Positions 20,180 through 28,510 of a stretch of 64,000 nt of DNA are shown here, piece by piece. Location of the stretch: positions 181,188-245,187 of the forward strand of contig NZ_JALBFU010000001.1 of assembly GCF_022662575.1 (NCBI RefSeq). Direction: 5' to 3'. Each line of letters opens with the position of its first letter. Position 1 is the first letter of the stretch. The stretch comes from Luteimonas aquatica. GTDB taxonomy: Bacteria > Pseudomonadota > Gammaproteobacteria > Xanthomonadales > Xanthomonadaceae. The notes beneath the pieces were generated by a model, which did no database searches, was not told where the DNA came from, and saw only the letters and a list, made by a program, of their open reading frames with translations. Both the position numbers and the translations under genes were made by a program.

Positions 20180-22041
20180 GCACGGCCGCATCGCTGCGCC
20201 TGGCGCTGGTGGGCAATCCCAACTGCGGCAAGACCGCGCTGTTCAACCAGCTCACCGGCAGCCGCCAGAAGGTGGCCAACTACGCCGGCGTCACCGTCGA
20301 GCGCAAGGAGGGCCGCCTCACCGCGCCTTCGGGCCGCAGCTACGCGCTGCTCGACCTGCCCGGCGCCTACAGCCTGCAGCCGGCCAGCCTGGACGAGGCG
20401 ATCACCCGCGACCTGTGCCGCGGCTTCTATCCTGGCGAGGCGGCGCCCGACGTGCTGGTGTGCGTCATCGACGCCACCAACCTGCGCCTGCACCTGCGCT
20501 TCGTGCTGGAAGTGCGCGAGCTCGGCCGTCCGATGGTGGTGGCGCTGAACATGGCCGACGTGGCCGCGCGCCGCGGCATCCGCATCGACCGCGAGGTACT
20601 GGAGGCTGAGCTCGGCGTGCCGGTGGTGGAGACCGTCGCGGTGCGGCGGCACGGCGCCAAGGCCCTGGTCGAACGCATCGAGTCCCTGGTCGAGGCCGGG
20701 CGCCTGACCGCGCCGTCGGTGGAACCGCCCGCGGACGAGAACGCCTATCACGAGGAAACGCGCCGCCTGCTCTCGCTCGCCGTGAGCATGCCGGCGCGCA
20801 CCGCGCGCATCGACGACACGCTCGACCGCTGGCTGTTGCATCCGGTGTTCGGCCTGCTGGCGCTGATCGTGATCATGTTCCTGATCTTCCAGGCGGTATT
20901 CGCCTGGGCCACGCCGATGATGGACGCGATCGACGCCGGCACCGCCGCGCTGGGCGCCTGGGTCGGCAGCGTGCTGCCGGAAGGACCGCTCACCAGCCTG
21001 CTCACCGACGGCATCATCGCCGGCCTCGGCAGCGTGGTGGTGTTCCTGCCGCAGATCCTGATCCTGTTCGCCTTCATCCTCGCACTGGAGGAGTCGGGCT
21101 ACCTGCCGCGCGCGGCCTTCCTGCTCGACCGCATGATGGCTTCGGCGGGCCTGTCCGGACGCTCCTTCATCCCGCTGCTGTCGAGCTTCGCCTGCGCCAT
21201 CCCCGGCATCATGGCCACGCGCTCGATCCAGGATCCGCGCGACCGCATCGCCACGATTGTGGTCGCCCCGCTGATGACCTGTTCGGCGCGGCTGCCGGTC
21301 TATACGCTGCTGATCGGCGCGTTCATCCCGCAGCGCAGCGTCGGCGGCGTGTTCAACCTGCAGGGCCTGGTGCTGTTCGCGCTGTACATGGCCGGTATCC
21401 TCAGCGCGCTCGTGGTCTCGTTCGTGATGAAGAAGTGGCGCCGCGACAAGAGCGAGCATCCGCTGTTGCTGGAGTTGCCGTCCTACCGCATGCCGCATGC
21501 GCGCGACCTGCTCATTGGCCTGTACGAGCGTGCGGCGATCTTCCTCAAGCGCGTGGGCGGCATCATCCTCGCGCTGACCATCCTGTTATGGGTGTTGCTG
21601 AATTTCCCGGCCGCGCCCGCCAACGCCACGATGCCGGCCATCGATTACAGCCTGGCCGGTCGCATCGGTCACGCCATGGCCGCGGTGTTCGCACCAATCG
21701 GCTTCAACTGGCAGATTTGTATCGCGCTGATTCCTGGCTTGGCCGCGCGCGAGGTGGCCGTATCCTCGCTGGCCACGGTGTATGCCGTGGCCGCAGCCGA
21801 CGATGCCGCTGCCGCCGATGCGCTCAGGCCGATCATCACCGACACTTGGTCGCTGGCCACCGCGCTGTCGCTGCTGGTCTGGTTCATCTACGCGCCGCAA
21901 TGCCTGTCCACCTGGGCGACGATCAAGCGCGAGACCAATTCCTGGAAGACCATGGCGCTGACCGCCGGCTACCTGTTCGCGCTGGCCTACGTGGCCTCGC
22001 TGCTGACCTATCAGGTCGCCGTGGCCTTGGGCGGCGGTTGA
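20176..22041 (+). CDS. feoB: Ferrous iron transport protein B
   Basis: A 621-residue inner-membrane Fe2+ transporter with an N-terminal G-protein domain. G1 is GNPNCGKTALFN (residue about 13), the switch I region is GVTVERKEG, G3 is DLPGAYSL and G4 is NMAD. A helical spacer (to about residue 210) leads to the membrane core with about 8-10 helices, including the Gate motif regions SGLSGRSFIPLLSSFACAIP and APLMTCSARLPVYTLL. It is on the short side compared with E. coli FeoB (773) but typical for xanthomonads. It is translationally coupled with feoA and followed after 10 bases by a small Cys-rich membrane protein. Confidence 0.95.
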   Translation: MSTAASLRLALVGNPNCGKTALFNQLTGSRQKVANYAGVTVERKEGRLTAPSGRSYALLDLPGAYSLQPASLDEAITRDLCRGFYPGEAAPDVLVCVIDATNLRLHLRFVLEVRELGRPMVVALNMADVAARRGIRIDREVLEAELGVPVVETVAVRRHGAKALVERIESLVEAGRLTAPSVEPPADENAYHEETRRLLSLAVSMPARTARIDDTLDRWLLHPVFGLLALIVIMFLIFQAVFAWATPMMDAIDAGTAALGAWVGSVLPEGPLTSLLTDGIIAGLGSVVVFLPQILILFAFILALEESGYLPRAAFLLDRMMASAGLSGRSFIPLLSSFACAIPGIMATRSIQDPRDRIATIVVAPLMTCSARLPVYTLLIGAFIPQRSVGGVFNLQGLVLFALYMAGILSALVVSFVMKKWRRDKSEHPLLLELPSYRMPHARDLLIGLYERAAIFLKRVGGIILALTILLWVLLNFPAAPANATMPAIDYSLAGRIGHAMAAVFAPIGFNWQICIALIPGLAAREVAVSSLATVYAVAAADDAAAADALRPIITDTWSLATALSLLVWFIYAPQCLSTWATIKRETNSWKTMALTAGYLFALAYVASLLTYQVAVALGGG

Positions 22042-22051
22042 GGTCGCGGCG

Positions 22052-22306
22052 ATGACCGTCTCGCTGGCACTGCAATACCTGGTGATCGCGCTGGCCGCGC
22101 TGGTCAGCCTGTGGGTGGTGATGAAGAAGCAGTTCCCCAGCGCGACGCGACGCCTGCGGGTGGCCGTGGCGATGCCGCTGGTGCGCGAAGGGCGGCCCGG
22201 ATGGCTGCGCACGCTGGGCCGACGGATCGCGCCGCCGATGTCGGGCGGCGGAAGCGGCGCCTGCGGCGGCTGCGACAGTTGCGGGCCGTCGGCGCGCGGA
22301 AAATAG
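22052..22306 (+). CDS. FeoB-associated Cys-rich membrane protein (DUF6587-like)
   Basis: An 84-residue protein with one N-terminal membrane helix (LALQYLVIALAALVSLWVVM), a basic middle part (about 20-60), and a Cys-rich end GACGGCDSCGPSARGK. Small proteins with this layout follow feoB in many proteobacteria; the end with three or four closely spaced Cys (CxxCxxC) could bind iron or an Fe-S cluster and assist or regulate FeoB, the way FeoC does in enterics. It is 10 bases after feoB and so in the same operon and under the same Fur control. The role is inferred from position and motif. Confidence 0.75.
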   Translation: MTVSLALQYLVIALAALVSLWVVMKKQFPSATRRLRVAVAMPLVREGRPGWLRTLGRRIAPPMSGGGSGACGGCDSCGPSARGK

Positions 22307-22365
22307 CTGCGCAGGCGGCGGTCTCGTCCCGCCTCTCCGCGATCAACGCCGCCGAAGCGGCGCCG

Positions 22366-22725
22366 TCAATGGCGCCGCCCGGCCTTTCCGGCGGGCGCGA
22401 ACATCTCCACCGCCAGCGAGAACGTCCGCTCGTCGTTCGGGTGCAGCGCGCCCACGCCGACGACGTGGCGCGAGACTTCCTCGCCGCGCTCGTCGCGCAC
22501 CGTGACCACCACCTGGTATTCCCAGGAACCGCCGTCGGCAGGCTGGCGGATGACGCCCTCCACCTTGAGCGGGGAGGGCATCGGCTGCGCGAGCGGGGAA
22601 TTGGGCGAATCGATGCGCAGGTAGTGCTTGCACGCGGGACAGATCGCCGCGCTTTCGAGGATGCGGGTCTTGCAGTGCGGGCAGGTGCGCGTGGCACCTG
22701 CCGTGCCCGGACGGGCGTTGCTCAC
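22366..22725 (-). CDS. Zinc-ribbon protein encoded after bactofilin
   Basis: A 119-residue protein starting with GTG at 22725, ten bases after the bactofilin stop on the same strand. Residues about 13-33 form a zinc ribbon with CPHC and CPAC knuckles (TCPHCKTRIL...ICPACKHYLRID). After it comes a beta-rich domain (VEGVIRQPADGGSWEYQVVV...RGEEVSRHVVGVGALHPNDERTFSLAVEMF) that I do not recognise. Zinc-ribbon proteins of this type often accompany bactofilin genes in Xanthomonadales. A role as a partner or anchor of the bactofilin polymer is likely but unproven. Longer upstream starts would extend into the bactofilin gene. Confidence 0.65.
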   Translation of the reverse strand: MSNARPGTAGATRTCPHCKTRILESAAICPACKHYLRIDSPNSPLAQPMPSPLKVEGVIRQPADGGSWEYQVVVTVRDERGEEVSRHVVGVGALHPNDERTFSLAVEMFAPAGKAGRRH

Positions 22726-22735
22726 GAATGCAAGC

Positions 22736-23287
22736 TCACTGGACCAGTGAGGGTTCTTCCGACTTCGCGGCGGAAGCCTTGCCATTGGCCTTGGCGCCGT
22801 CCTTTTCGCCCCAGCCGCATTCGACGTGGCCACGCACGCGCGCGCCGGAGGCGATGGTGAGCGAGCCGGCCTTGAGGTCGCCGACCAGCACCGAGGACGG
22901 CTGCAGCTCGACGTTCGACGCGGATTCGATGTTGCCTTCCAGCTCGCCCGCGACCACGACGCGCTTGGCGCGCACGCCGCCGTTGAGCTTGGCGCCGTTC
23001 TCGATGGTCAGGTCGCCCTGCACGTTCACGTCGCCCTTGAACTTGCCGGCGATGCGCACATGGCCGGTGCCTTCGATCTTGCCTTCGATGGTGAGGTCGG
23101 CGGCGATCACCGATTCCTTGGTTTCCGGCTGCGGGGCCGGGCGCGGCGCGGCCGGCTGCGGCTGCGGCGTGGGCACGCTGAAGTCGGCGACCGCGGGGGC
23201 GGCTTCGCGCACGGGCGGCGGCGAGGGCTCGCCGAAGGGCAGGGTGTCTTTCTTGGCGGGGGATTGCTGGTTGTTGAAGATGGCCAT
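22736..23287 (-). CDS. Bactofilin family cytoskeletal protein
   Basis: A 183-residue bactofilin. A proline-rich disordered N-terminal tail (SPPPVREAAPAVADFSVPTP..., about residues 15-65) leads to the DUF583 beta-helix of about 100 residues with the repeating IEGKIEGTGHVRIAGKFKGD, GDLTIENGAKLNGGVRA and GELEGNIESASNVEL turns; a short Lys/Ala-rich tail ends the protein. Bactofilins polymerise without nucleotide into filaments that scaffold cell-wall enzymes and shape or polarity. The gene starts the bactofilin-zinc-ribbon pair. Family assignment is firm; the particular cell process is unknown. Confidence 0.9.
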   Translation of the reverse strand: MAIFNNQQSPAKKDTLPFGEPSPPPVREAAPAVADFSVPTPQPQPAAPRPAPQPETKESVIAADLTIEGKIEGTGHVRIAGKFKGDVNVQGDLTIENGAKLNGGVRAKRVVVAGELEGNIESASNVELQPSSVLVGDLKAGSLTIASGARVRGHVECGWGEKDGAKANGKASAAKSEEPSLVQ

Positions 23288-23589
23288 GACGCGACTTCCT
23301 CGAATCTTTAGGGGACTGGAATGGCGGGCGAACGGCGAGACTAGCACGCCATCACCCGCCGCAGGATGTGACGCCCCTCACCGAATAACGTCGTTGCTCA
23401 AGGGCTTGCGGGGCGATTACCAACCTGTACGCGAGGTTCGGCCATGATCGTGACGATGGCGTGGCAGTCATTCGCAGGCGGCATTCCCGGCCACGGACGC
23501 CGCGGATTGCTGATTTCCACCGAGGGCGTCGATGCCCGCGCCGGCGCTGGCTAGAATTCGCGGCATCTCCTCGAGGCGGCGAAAAAACC
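23288..23589. other. Gene-free 302-bp divergent gap
   Basis: This stretch separates the bactofilin start (23287, minus) from the SDR start (23590, plus). It must hold both promoters, but I see no close match to sigma-70 boxes and no gene. Short CG-rich mirrored pieces occur (CCCGCCGCAGGATG, TTCGGCCATGATCGTG) without a convincing dyad. Nothing further can be supported. Confidence 0.5.
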
Positions 23590-24300
23590 ATGCGGGATCA
23601 ACGGGTTGTCATCGTCGGCGGCAGTTCCGGCATGGGCTTGCGGGTGGCGCGCTCGGTGGTGGCGTCGGGCGGGCAGGTGGTGATCGGCGGGCGCGATCCG
23701 GAGCGGCTGGCGCAGGCGGCGGCGACGCTGGGCGAGCGCGCCCAGGCGCGGCGGATCGACAGCAGCGACAAGGCCTCCATCGCCGCCTTCTTCGAGGGCA
23801 TCGGCCGCTTCGACCACCTGTTCACGCCGGGATCCTCGCAGTCCTCCGGGCGCATCGACGAGATCGACGACGACACCGCCGAGAGCCCGTTCCGCTCCAA
23901 GTTCTGGGGCCAGTACTACGCGGTCAAGCACGCGCTGCCGCACCTGGCGAAGACCGGTTCCATCGTGCTGATGTCCGGCGCCTACAGCCAGCGGCCGCTG
24001 GCCGGCTCGGCCACCTACGTCGCCTGCAACAGCGCCATCGAAGGCCTGGCGCGCGCGCTGGCGGTGGAACTGGCGCCGATCCGCGTCAACGCGATCTCGC
24101 CGGGCACCATCGACACCGAACTGTGGCAGACCCGGCTCAGGCACAAGCGCGAACAGGCCCACGCCCACTACGCGGCGATGGCGGCGCTGGGTCGCGTGGG
24201 CACCGTCGACGAGGCCGCCGACGCCGTGCTGTTCCTGATGCGCAACACCTACACCACCGGCAGCACGCTGTTCACCGACGGCGGCTATACCCTGCGCTGA
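23590..24300 (+). CDS. SDR-family oxidoreductase
   Basis: A 236-residue short-chain dehydrogenase with VIVGGSSGMG at the N-terminus, an Arg-containing NADP-type loop (IGGRDPERLAQ), and a non-classical active site: the Ser is in IVLMSGAYSQRP and the expected Tyr-x-x-x-Lys reads YVACNSA, where Lys is replaced by Ser/Asn. The C-terminal INAISPGTIDTELW and TTGSTLFTDGGYTLR are typical. Loss of the catalytic Lys suggests an atypical SDR that may still bind nucleotide but have weak or changed activity. The gene is convergent with liuB (22 bases between stops). No substrate can be named. Confidence 0.8.
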   Translation: MRDQRVVIVGGSSGMGLRVARSVVASGGQVVIGGRDPERLAQAAATLGERAQARRIDSSDKASIAAFFEGIGRFDHLFTPGSSQSSGRIDEIDDDTAESPFRSKFWGQYYAVKHALPHLAKTGSIVLMSGAYSQRPLAGSATYVACNSAIEGLARALAVELAPIRVNAISPGTIDTELWQTRLRHKREQAHAHYAAMAALGRVGTVDEAADAVLFLMRNTYTTGSTLFTDGGYTLR

Positions 24301-24321
24301 GCTTCGCGCGCCGCTTCGGCA

Positions 24322-25929
24322 TCACATCCGGAACACGCCGAAGCGCGCCGGCTCGATCGGCGCGTTGAGCGAGGCCGAGATCGCCAGGCCCAGCACGCGG
24401 CGGGTGTCGGCCGGGTCGATGATGCCGTCGTCCCACAGGCGCGCGGTGGCGTAATAGGGGTTGCCCTGCGTCTCGTACTGGGCGCGGATCGGCGCCTTGA
24501 ACCGGTCTTCCTCATCGGCCGACCAGCTGCCGCCCTTGGCCTCGATGCCGTCGCGCCGCACCGTGGCCAGCACGCTCGCGGCCTGCTCGCCGCCCATCAC
24601 GCTGATGCGCGCGTTCGGCCACATCCACAGGAACCTTGCGCCATAAGCCCTGCCGCACATGGCGTAGTTGCCGGCGCCGAAGCTGCCGCCGATCACCACG
24701 GTGAACTTCGGCACGCTCGAGCAGGCCACGGCGGTGACCATCTTGGCCCCGTCCTTGGCGATGCCGGCGTTCTCGTATTTCTTGCCGACCATGAAGCCGG
24801 TGATGTTCTGCAGGAACACCAGCGGGATGCCGCGCTGGTTGCACAGCTCGATGAAGTGCGCGCCCTTGAGCGCGGACTCGGAGAACAGGATGCCGTTGTT
24901 GGCGACGATGCCGACCGGATAGCCGTGCAGGTGCGCGAAGCCGGTGACCAGGGTCTTGCCGTATCGCGCCTTGAACTCGTCGAAGTCGCTGCCGTCGACC
25001 AGGCGCGCGATCACCTCGCGGATGTCGAACGGGCGCCGGGTGTCCTTGGGCACGATGCCGTACAGCTCCTCGCCCGGGTAGAGCGGCTCGCGCGCCTCGC
25101 GCACGGCCACCGGCAGCGTCTTGCGCCGGTTGAGGTTGCCGACCAGGCCGCGCGCGATCTGCAGCGCATGGCGATCGTCCTCGGCGAAATGGTCGGCCAC
25201 GCCGGAGACCGAGGTATGCACGTCGGCGCCGCCGAGCGCCTCGGCGTCGACCACCTCGCCGGTGGCCGCCTTCACCAGCGGCGGACCGCCGAGGAAGATC
25301 GTGCCCTGTTCCTTGACGATGATCGACTCGTCGCACATCGCCGGCACGTAGGCGCCGCCGGCGGTGCAGCTTCCCATGACCACGGCGATCTGCGGGATGT
25401 TCTCCGCCGACAGGCGCGCCTGGTTGTAGAAGATGCGGCCGAAGTGCTCGCGGTCCGGGAACACCTCGTCCTGCAGCGGCAGGAAGGCGCCGCCCGAGTC
25501 GACCAGGTACACGCAGGGCAGACGGTTCTCGCGGGCGATCTCCTGCGCGCGCAGATGCTTCTTCACCGTCATCGGGAAATAGGTGCCGCCCTTGACGGTG
25601 GCGTCGTTGGCGACGATCACCACTTCCTGTCCCATCACCCGGCCGATGCCGCAGACCATGCCGGCGGCCGGCGCGGCGTCCTCGTACATGCCCTCGGCGG
25701 CGAGCGGGGCGATCTCCAGGAACGGCGAACCCGGGTCGAGCAGGGCGGTGACGCGGTCGCGCGCGAGCAGCTTGCCGCGTTCGGTGTGCTTAGTGCGCGC
25801 CTTCTCGCCGCCGCCGTCGGCGGCACGCGCCAGGCGCGCCTCCAGCTCCTGCGCCAGCGCGCGATGGTAGGCGGCGTTGTCGGCGAAGTCCTGCGAGCGC
25901 GGGTCGAGTTGCGAAATCAGTGCAGGCAT
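24322..25929 (-). CDS. liuB: 3-methylcrotonyl-CoA carboxylase, beta (carboxyltransferase) subunit
   Basis: A 535-residue carboxyltransferase that moves CO2 from carboxybiotin to 3-methylcrotonyl-CoA. The two crotonase-like halves are visible: the N-half with [21 protein letters not shown] and [18 protein letters not shown], and the C-half with [37 protein letters not shown] and [23 protein letters not shown] and [14 protein letters not shown] are MCC-beta hallmarks (propionyl-CoA carboxylase beta differs). The start [12 protein letters not shown] at 25929 is the usual MCC-beta beginning. It is separated from the liuCD genes by about 5 kb of unrelated genes. Confidence 0.94.
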   Translation of the reverse strand: MPALISQLDPRSQDFADNAAYHRALAQELEARLARAADGGGEKARTKHTERGKLLARDRVTALLDPGSPFLEIAPLAAEGMYEDAAPAAGMVCGIGRVMGQEVVIVANDATVKGGTYFPMTVKKHLRAQEIARENRLPCVYLVDSGGAFLPLQDEVFPDREHFGRIFYNQARLSAENIPQIAVVMGSCTAGGAYVPAMCDESIIVKEQGTIFLGGPPLVKAATGEVVDAEALGGADVHTSVSGVADHFAEDDRHALQIARGLVGNLNRRKTLPVAVREAREPLYPGEELYGIVPKDTRRPFDIREVIARLVDGSDFDEFKARYGKTLVTGFAHLHGYPVGIVANNGILFSESALKGAHFIELCNQRGIPLVFLQNITGFMVGKKYENAGIAKDGAKMVTAVACSSVPKFTVVIGGSFGAGNYAMCGRAYGARFLWMWPNARISVMGGEQAASVLATVRRDGIEAKGGSWSADEEDRFKAPIRAQYETQGNPYYATARLWDDGIIDPADTRRVLGLAISASLNAPIEPARFGVFRM

Positions 25930-26039
25930 GTCGAAAGCGGTGTCGGCGGTCGGGCAAGGATAGAGGAACGCGTGCGCCGACGTGAGGGGCGGGCGCCGCG
26001 CCCGTGCCGGCGACGCGCGCGCGGCGATTGCCGCGGGCA

Positions 26040-26066
26040 CAAAAAAGCCCGCTTGCGCGGGCTTCT
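26040..26066 (-). terminator. Rho-independent terminator
   Basis: On the minus strand AAGCCCGC-GCAA-GCGGGCTT folds into an 8-bp GC-rich stem with a GCAA tetraloop and runs into a T6 tract (the AAAAAA at 26041-26046 on the plus strand). It lies about 20 bases after the stop of the alanine-rich lipoprotein gene at 26085 and is the clearest terminator of the window. Confidence 0.9.
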
Positions 26067-26084
26067 TTGCATCGTCGGGGACGA

Positions 26085-26510
26085 TTACTTCTTGGCGGCC
26101 TCTTCGACCTTCTCGGCGCCTTCCTTCACGGCGCCGGCGGCAGCGGCCGTGGCGTCCTTGGCGGCGTCCTTGGCGTCGGCGGCGGCGTCCTTGGCGGCGT
26201 CGGCAGCCTGGGTGGCGGCGTCGCCGGCGGCGTTGGCAGCGTCGGCGGTGGTCGCGGCGGCGGCGTCGCCCGCGGCGGCGGCGGCATCGCCGGCGGCGTT
26301 GGCGGCAGCGGCGGTGGCGTCGGCGGCCTGGCCGGCGGCATCGGCCGTGGCGTTGGCGGCGTCGGCGGTGGCGTCGGCGGCCTGCTGGGCGGCGTCGGCG
26401 GTGGCGTCGGCAGCCTGGTTGGCGGCGTCGGCGGCGCTGTCAGCCTGCTTCTGGCAGGCCGAGACGGCCAGGACGCTGGCGGCGAGCAGAACGAGGAACT
26501 TGGTGTTCAT
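26085..26510 (-). CDS. Alanine-rich repeat lipoprotein
   Basis: A 141-residue lipoprotein. The signal peptide ends in a lipobox (SVLAVSAC, Cys near residue 19), so it is acylated and placed in the inner or outer membrane. The mature part is nearly all Ala, Asp, Thr, Lys and Gln in units like [11 protein letters not shown] and [11 protein letters not shown], with 7- and 11-residue periods that suit a long amphipathic alpha helix or coiled coil, as in Lpp or LEA-type proteins. The end ([13 protein letters not shown]) is charged. Its paralogue lies immediately upstream. Function unknown; wall spacing or stress protection are options. The monotonous GCGGCGGC code makes the length prone to slippage. 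Confidence 0.8.
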   Translation of the reverse strand: MNTKFLVLLAASVLAVSACQKQADSAADAANQAADATADAAQQAADATADAANATADAAGQAADATAAAANAAGDAAAAAGDAAAATTADAANAAGDAATQAADAAKDAAADAKDAAKDATAAAAGAVKEGAEKVEEAAKK

Positions 26511-26619
26511 GGAGCACTCCGTAATCGAGGTGATGTTGCGTTGATGGAAAAAGTGGTTCTTACACTTGTTTGTAGCACACAGCGGTAAAGCTAAGCCGGC
26601 AAGCGTCCGTCACAACAGA

Positions 26620-26646
26620 AAAAGTCGCCGGCGAACCAGCGACTTC
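26620..26646 (-). terminator. Rho-independent terminator with UUCG loop
   Basis: Minus-strand GTCGCTGG-TTCG-CCGGCGAC gives an eight-pair stem (one G-T wobble) closed by the stable TTCG tetraloop and followed by TTTTTC. It sits 31 bases past the stop of the second alanine-rich lipoprotein gene, so the two paralogues are separate transcription units. Confidence 0.85.
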
Positions 26647-26676
26647 TTCTTTGCAGCTTGGATTGTAGCTCCGGAA

Positions 26677-27036
26677 TTACTGCTTCGGAGCCTCGTCCTT
26701 CGCGGCTTCCTGGGCGGCGTCCTTCGCCTGCTCGGCGGTGTCGGCAGCCTTGTCAGCCGTGTCGGCGGCGGCGTCGGCCGCAGCGTCGGTGGCGGCGGCG
26801 GCGGTGTCGCCAGCAGCCTGACCGGCGGTCGCGGCGGCGTCGGCAGCCGTGTCGGCAGCCTGCTGAGCGGCATCGGCCGTGGCGTCGCCAGCGGCGGCGG
26901 CCTGGTCGGCGGCGGTCTGAGCATCAGCGGCCGCATCGGCGGCGTCGGCAGCCGAGTTCTCGGCCTGCTTCTGGTTGCTGCATGCAGCCAGGGCGAAACC
27001 CAGAGCCAGGGCCAGCAGCGCCTTGTTGATCGTCAT
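26677..27036 (-). CDS. Alanine-rich repeat lipoprotein (paralogue)
   Basis: A 119-residue lipoprotein, the sister of the gene at 26085. The signal peptide (MTINKALLALALGFALAAC) has a lipobox with Cys19. After SNQKQAENSAADAADAAAD the mature part repeats [17 protein letters not shown]-like blocks and ends DAAQEAAKDEAPKQ. Both paralogues keep the CxKQA/CSNQKQA start and the same composition, so they arose by duplication and then repeat changes. A GAGGAAG ribosome site precedes the ATG. It has its own promoter (TTGACA at 27118-27113 on the minus strand) and terminator. No function is known; a helical periplasmic rod is the most natural reading. Confidence 0.8.
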   Translation of the reverse strand: MTINKALLALALGFALAACSNQKQAENSAADAADAAADAQTAADQAAAAGDATADAAQQAADTAADAAATAGQAAGDTAAAATDAAADAAADTADKAADTAEQAKDAAQEAAKDEAPKQ

Positions 27037-27067
27037 GTCAATCTTCCTCGTCGTTAAAGTTTGGCAA

Positions 27068-27118
27068 CGCGCATAAATGCGCGCGATGCCATGATGACAA
27101 GCCCGTTTCGGCTGTCAA
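27068..27118 (-). promoter_or_regulatory. Promoter of the second alanine-rich lipoprotein gene
   Basis: On the minus strand a perfect TTGACA (-35, 27118-27113) is followed 16 bases later by CATCAT as a weak -10. Just downstream lies an inverted repeat, CGCGCAT-AA-ATGCGCG (27068-27083), which would be in the 5' leader and could be an operator or an mRNA hairpin. The lipoprotein ATG is at 27036. Confidence 0.5.
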
Positions 27119-27158
27119 GCGGTTGATCGGGTTTTTTTGTAAAGAAGTTATTAAGCCT

Positions 27159-27179
27159 CGGCAACCGTTCAAGTTGCCG
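27159..27179 (-). terminator. Hairpin after thiolase gene
   Basis: CGGCAAC and GTTGCCG form a seven-pair stem around CGTTCAA, 13 bases after the thiolase stop on the minus strand. The bases beyond are AT-rich (AGGCTTAATAACTTCTTT), so it could be a moderate Rho-independent terminator. Confidence 0.5.
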
Positions 27180-27191
27180 TTCCAGGCCGGT

Positions 27192-28367
27192 TTAGACCAG
27201 TTCCACCGCGATGGCGGTGGCTTCTCCGCCGCCGATGCACAGCGATGCCACACCGCGCTTGCCGCCGCGGTCGCGCAGGGCATGCAGCAGGGTCACCACC
27301 AAGCGCGCGCCGCTGGCGCCGATCGGATGGCCGAGCGCGCAGGCACCGCCGTTGACGTTGAGCTTGTCGTGGGAGATGCCCAGGTCCTTCATCGGCGCCA
27401 TGGCCACGCAGGCGAACGCCTCGTTGACCTCGAACAGGTCGACGTCCCCGACTTTCCAGCCGGCTTTCTCGAGCACGTTTGAAATCGCTTTCACCGGCGC
27501 GGTGGTGAACCACTCTGGCGCCTGCGCGTGGCCGGCATGGGCGACGATGCGGGCCAGCGGCGTCAGGCCGCGCCTGGCCGCTTCGTCGGCCGACATCAGC
27601 ACGGTGGCGGCGGCGCCGTCGGAAATCTTCGAGGACGAGGCGGCGGTGATCACGCCGTCCTTGGCGAAGGCCGGGCGCAACGTCGGGATCTTGGCGGTGT
27701 CGATCTTGCCCGGCTCCTCGTCGCTGTCGACCACCACCTCGCCCTTGCGGCCCTTGACCGTCACCGGGACGATCTCGGCGGCGAACTTGCCGTTCTTCTG
27801 CGCGGCCTGGGCGCGCAGCGCACTCTCGGCGGAGAAGGCGTCCAGCGCCTCGCGGGTAAAGCCGTACTGGCTGCAGGTGGCATCGCCGAACACGCCCATC
27901 GCCTTGCCGTCGTAGGGATTGGTCAGGCCGTCCCAGGCCATGTGGTCGAGCAGTTCGCCGCTGCCGTAGCGGATGCCGGTGCGCGAGCCGTTGAGCAGGT
28001 GCGGGGCATTGGTCATCGACTCCATGCCGCCGGCGACCACCACCGTGGCCGAGCCGGCCTTGATCAGGTCGCTGGCCAGCATGATCGCCTTCATGCCCGA
28101 GCCGCACACCTTATTGATGGTGGTGCAGCCGGTCGCGTCGGGGATCCCGGCCGCGCGCGAGGCCTGGCGGGCGGGGGCCTGGCCGAGGCCGGCCGGCAGC
28201 ACGCAGCCCATGATCACCTCGTCGATCTGGTCCGGCGCCACGCCGGCGTGGTCGAGCGCGCCGTTGATGGCGGCCGCGCCCAGGGTCGGCGTCGGAACGC
28301 CCGTGAACTGGCCGAGGAAGGAGCCGATGCCGGTGCGCTTGGCGCCGACGATGACGATATCGCTCAT
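27192..28367 (-). CDS. Acetyl-CoA C-acyltransferase (thiolase)
   Basis: A 391-residue thiolase of the acetoacetyl-CoA type. The nucleophilic Cys is in TINKVCGSGMKA (about residue 90), the His in VNGGACALGHPIGASG (about residue 348) and the second Cys in ASLCIGGGEA near the end; NEAFAC is the conserved NEAFA segment. It can split acetoacetyl-CoA, the fate of the acetoacetate made by HMG-CoA lyase, or act in isoleucine or fatty-acid breakdown. It sits between liuB and the isovaleryl-CoA dehydrogenase gene on the same strand, though the tandem repeat array separates it from the latter. The start MSDIVIVGAKRT at 28367 is standard. Confidence 0.92.
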   Translation of the reverse strand: MSDIVIVGAKRTGIGSFLGQFTGVPTPTLGAAAINGALDHAGVAPDQIDEVIMGCVLPAGLGQAPARQASRAAGIPDATGCTTINKVCGSGMKAIMLASDLIKAGSATVVVAGGMESMTNAPHLLNGSRTGIRYGSGELLDHMAWDGLTNPYDGKAMGVFGDATCSQYGFTREALDAFSAESALRAQAAQKNGKFAAEIVPVTVKGRKGEVVVDSDEEPGKIDTAKIPTLRPAFAKDGVITAASSSKISDGAAATVLMSADEAARRGLTPLARIVAHAGHAQAPEWFTTAPVKAISNVLEKAGWKVGDVDLFEVNEAFACVAMAPMKDLGISHDKLNVNGGACALGHPIGASGARLVVTLLHALRDRGGKRGVASLCIGGGEATAIAVELV

Positions 28368-28510
28368 GGGGAACTCCGGTAGACGGGCCTGTGGGGGCGC
28401 CGGAAAGGCTGAATTATGCGACTCGTGCTGCGCTGCGGCAAATCCGGCCGGGGAGCGGATGCGCGCCTCTCGCGCCGGCGGGAGAGGGGCTGGGGGTGAG
28501 GGGGGAAGGC

